Part shown: positions 5,565-5,901 of the stretch, piece by piece | Layout: every line of letters begins with the position of its first letter | How positions within the stretch are numbered: position 1 is the stretch's first letter | DNA from: an uncultured Clostridia bacterium | GTDB lineage: Bacteria > Bacillota > Clostridia > Oscillospirales > Oscillospiraceae | NCBI GenBank assembly: GCA_946405655.1 | Contig: CAMJHX010000087.1 | Location: 1 to 5,901, forward strand | Direction of reading: 5' to 3' | Length of the DNA stretch: 5,901 nt | Notes under the pieces: generated by a model | What the model was told of the DNA's origin: nothing | Databases searched by the model: none | What the model saw: the letters and a program-made list of their open reading frames with translations, nothing else | Program-made: the position numbers and the translations under genes

Positions 5565-5639
5565 ACAGGCGGCCAGATCGTACGGATTCGCCGGAGATTG
5601 GCGCGCGCTAGTGCAGGTTCTGCGTGGAGCAATGCGGGT

Positions 5640-5796
5640 GCTACCGTGCTACTCATGAAATCGTTTTTCTTAACACCTGTACAGAGGCGATAAACTGTTT
5701 TCATGAAAACTGAGTTTCTTGAGTAGCAAAAACTTAAAAAGTGAGAAATATCAACGAAAAACGATGCTACTGACATGCTACTGAGCCGCTACTGAC
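5640..5796. repeat. AT-rich patch with GCTACT repeats and nested inverted repeats
   Basis: GCTAC occurs six times: at 5640, 5648, 5766, 5777 and 5788 on the plus strand and at 5723-5727 on the minus strand. The last three plus-strand copies form an exact 11-bp tandem array (5764-5796; consensus ATGCTACTGAC). TGCTACTCATGAAA (5647-5660) is inverted at 5715-5728 with one mismatch, and ATCGTTTTTC (5660-5669) is inverted perfectly at 5756-5765. The composition is much more AT-rich than the flanks. The arrangement suggests a protein-binding region, such as an operator cluster or recombinase attachment or arm sites. No function is proven. Confidence 0.55.
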
Positions 5797-5810
5797 GTTC
5801 GAACCTGATT

Positions 5811-5901
5811 TCACACAATCGCGGTTTTGCCCTCAAGGGGCAGGTGCATGGCGTCGATGAGGCATTGTCTGGCGGCGGGGACGTCGCGCTCTCTCAGGCG
5901 G
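5811..5901 (-). CDS. 3' end of an unidentified gene (partial)
   Basis: The last 29 residues of a reading frame enter from the right edge and stop at TGA (5813-5811). The peptide is RLRERDVPAARQCLIDAM followed by HLPLEGKTAIV. Codon third positions are mostly G or C, as in the other genes here, which supports real coding. I do not recognise the family. The LEGKTAIV ending loosely recalls the internal strand of FolD-type dehydrogenases, but there it continues into VIGRS, so the likeness is too short to use. The gene ends just before the GCTACT repeat patch. Confidence 0.5.
   Translation of the reverse strand, partial: RLRERDVPAARQCLIDAMHLPLEGKTAIV

Larger units (their letters stand above)
5136..5640. 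other. Non-coding repeat-rich intergenic region
   Basis: I see no credible gene here. Open frames in several phases lack ribosome binding sites and are made of translated repeats. The region is a chain of hairpin elements, listed separately at 5272, 5353, 5452 and 5538. There is also a perfect 14-bp palindrome, GCATCGC/GCGATGC, at 5196-5209. Confidence 0.6.

Noticed and set aside
5138..5776. 212-residue minus-strand open frame
   Set aside because: It spans several hairpin repeats and contains the peptide SSRAQRSGVEG typical of translated intergenic repeats. It has no ribosome binding site or domain.
5795..5812. tRNA T-arm-like GGTTCGAAC on the minus strand
   Set aside because: The flanking bases do not form a 5-bp stem, and no acceptor, D or anticodon arm is present.

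Overview
The window looks like chromosomal DNA from a GC-rich anaerobic Firmicute, most likely an Oscillospiraceae-type gut clostridium. The grounds are strong AAGGAGG-type ribosome binding sites, AT-rich consensus-like promoters in an otherwise GC-rich sequence, an HndD/[FeFe]-hydrogenase-type redox protein, and a cluster of GC-rich intergenic repeats. This assignment is inference from style; no marker gene is present.

The centre is a two-gene minus-strand operon. The first gene (1766-4081) encodes a 771-residue cytoplasmic molybdopterin (bis-PGD) oxidoreductase of the DMSO-reductase superfamily. The second (330-1751) starts 14 bp after it, and its Shine-Dalgarno sequence overlaps the first gene's stop codon. 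It encodes a 473-residue iron-sulfur protein built like an [FeFe]-hydrogenase large subunit. It has 2Fe-2S, Cys-rich His/Cys and two 4Fe-4S modules, but it has lost every H-cluster cysteine and ends just before the third H-cluster motif. It probably wires electrons between the Mo/W enzyme and a soluble carrier. The substrate of the enzyme is not known. A divergent TetR/AcrR-family regulator (4405-4989) lies upstream, and a 20-bp palindrome in the shared intergenic region is the best operator candidate.

The most striking content is RNA. The about 165-nt leader of the operon (minus strand, core about 4111-4223) reads as a molybdenum/tungsten-cofactor (Moco/Tuco) riboswitch. It carries a GAAA-capped 10-bp stem, a classical 11-nt GAAA tetraloop receptor and conserved core strings. 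It is followed by an element that could pair with the ribosome binding site. A second RNA with the same core and covarying stems lies on the minus strand at about 68-168. It has its own promoter (172-200) and a rho-independent terminator hairpin (1-36), so it probably controls a gene beyond the left edge. The enzyme would thus be under cofactor (RNA) and effector (TetR) control, with a second cofactor-controlled unit next door.

Layout: 1-36 terminator; 68-168 second riboswitch; 172-218 promoter and dyad; 219-329 hairpins; 330-4081 operon; 4082-4404 riboswitch leader, operator and divergent promoters; 4405-4989 tetR; 5077-5135 bidirectional terminator; 5136-5640 non-coding repeat cluster; 5640-5796 AT-rich patch with GCTACT repeats; 5811-5901 the 3' end of an unidentified minus-strand gene.
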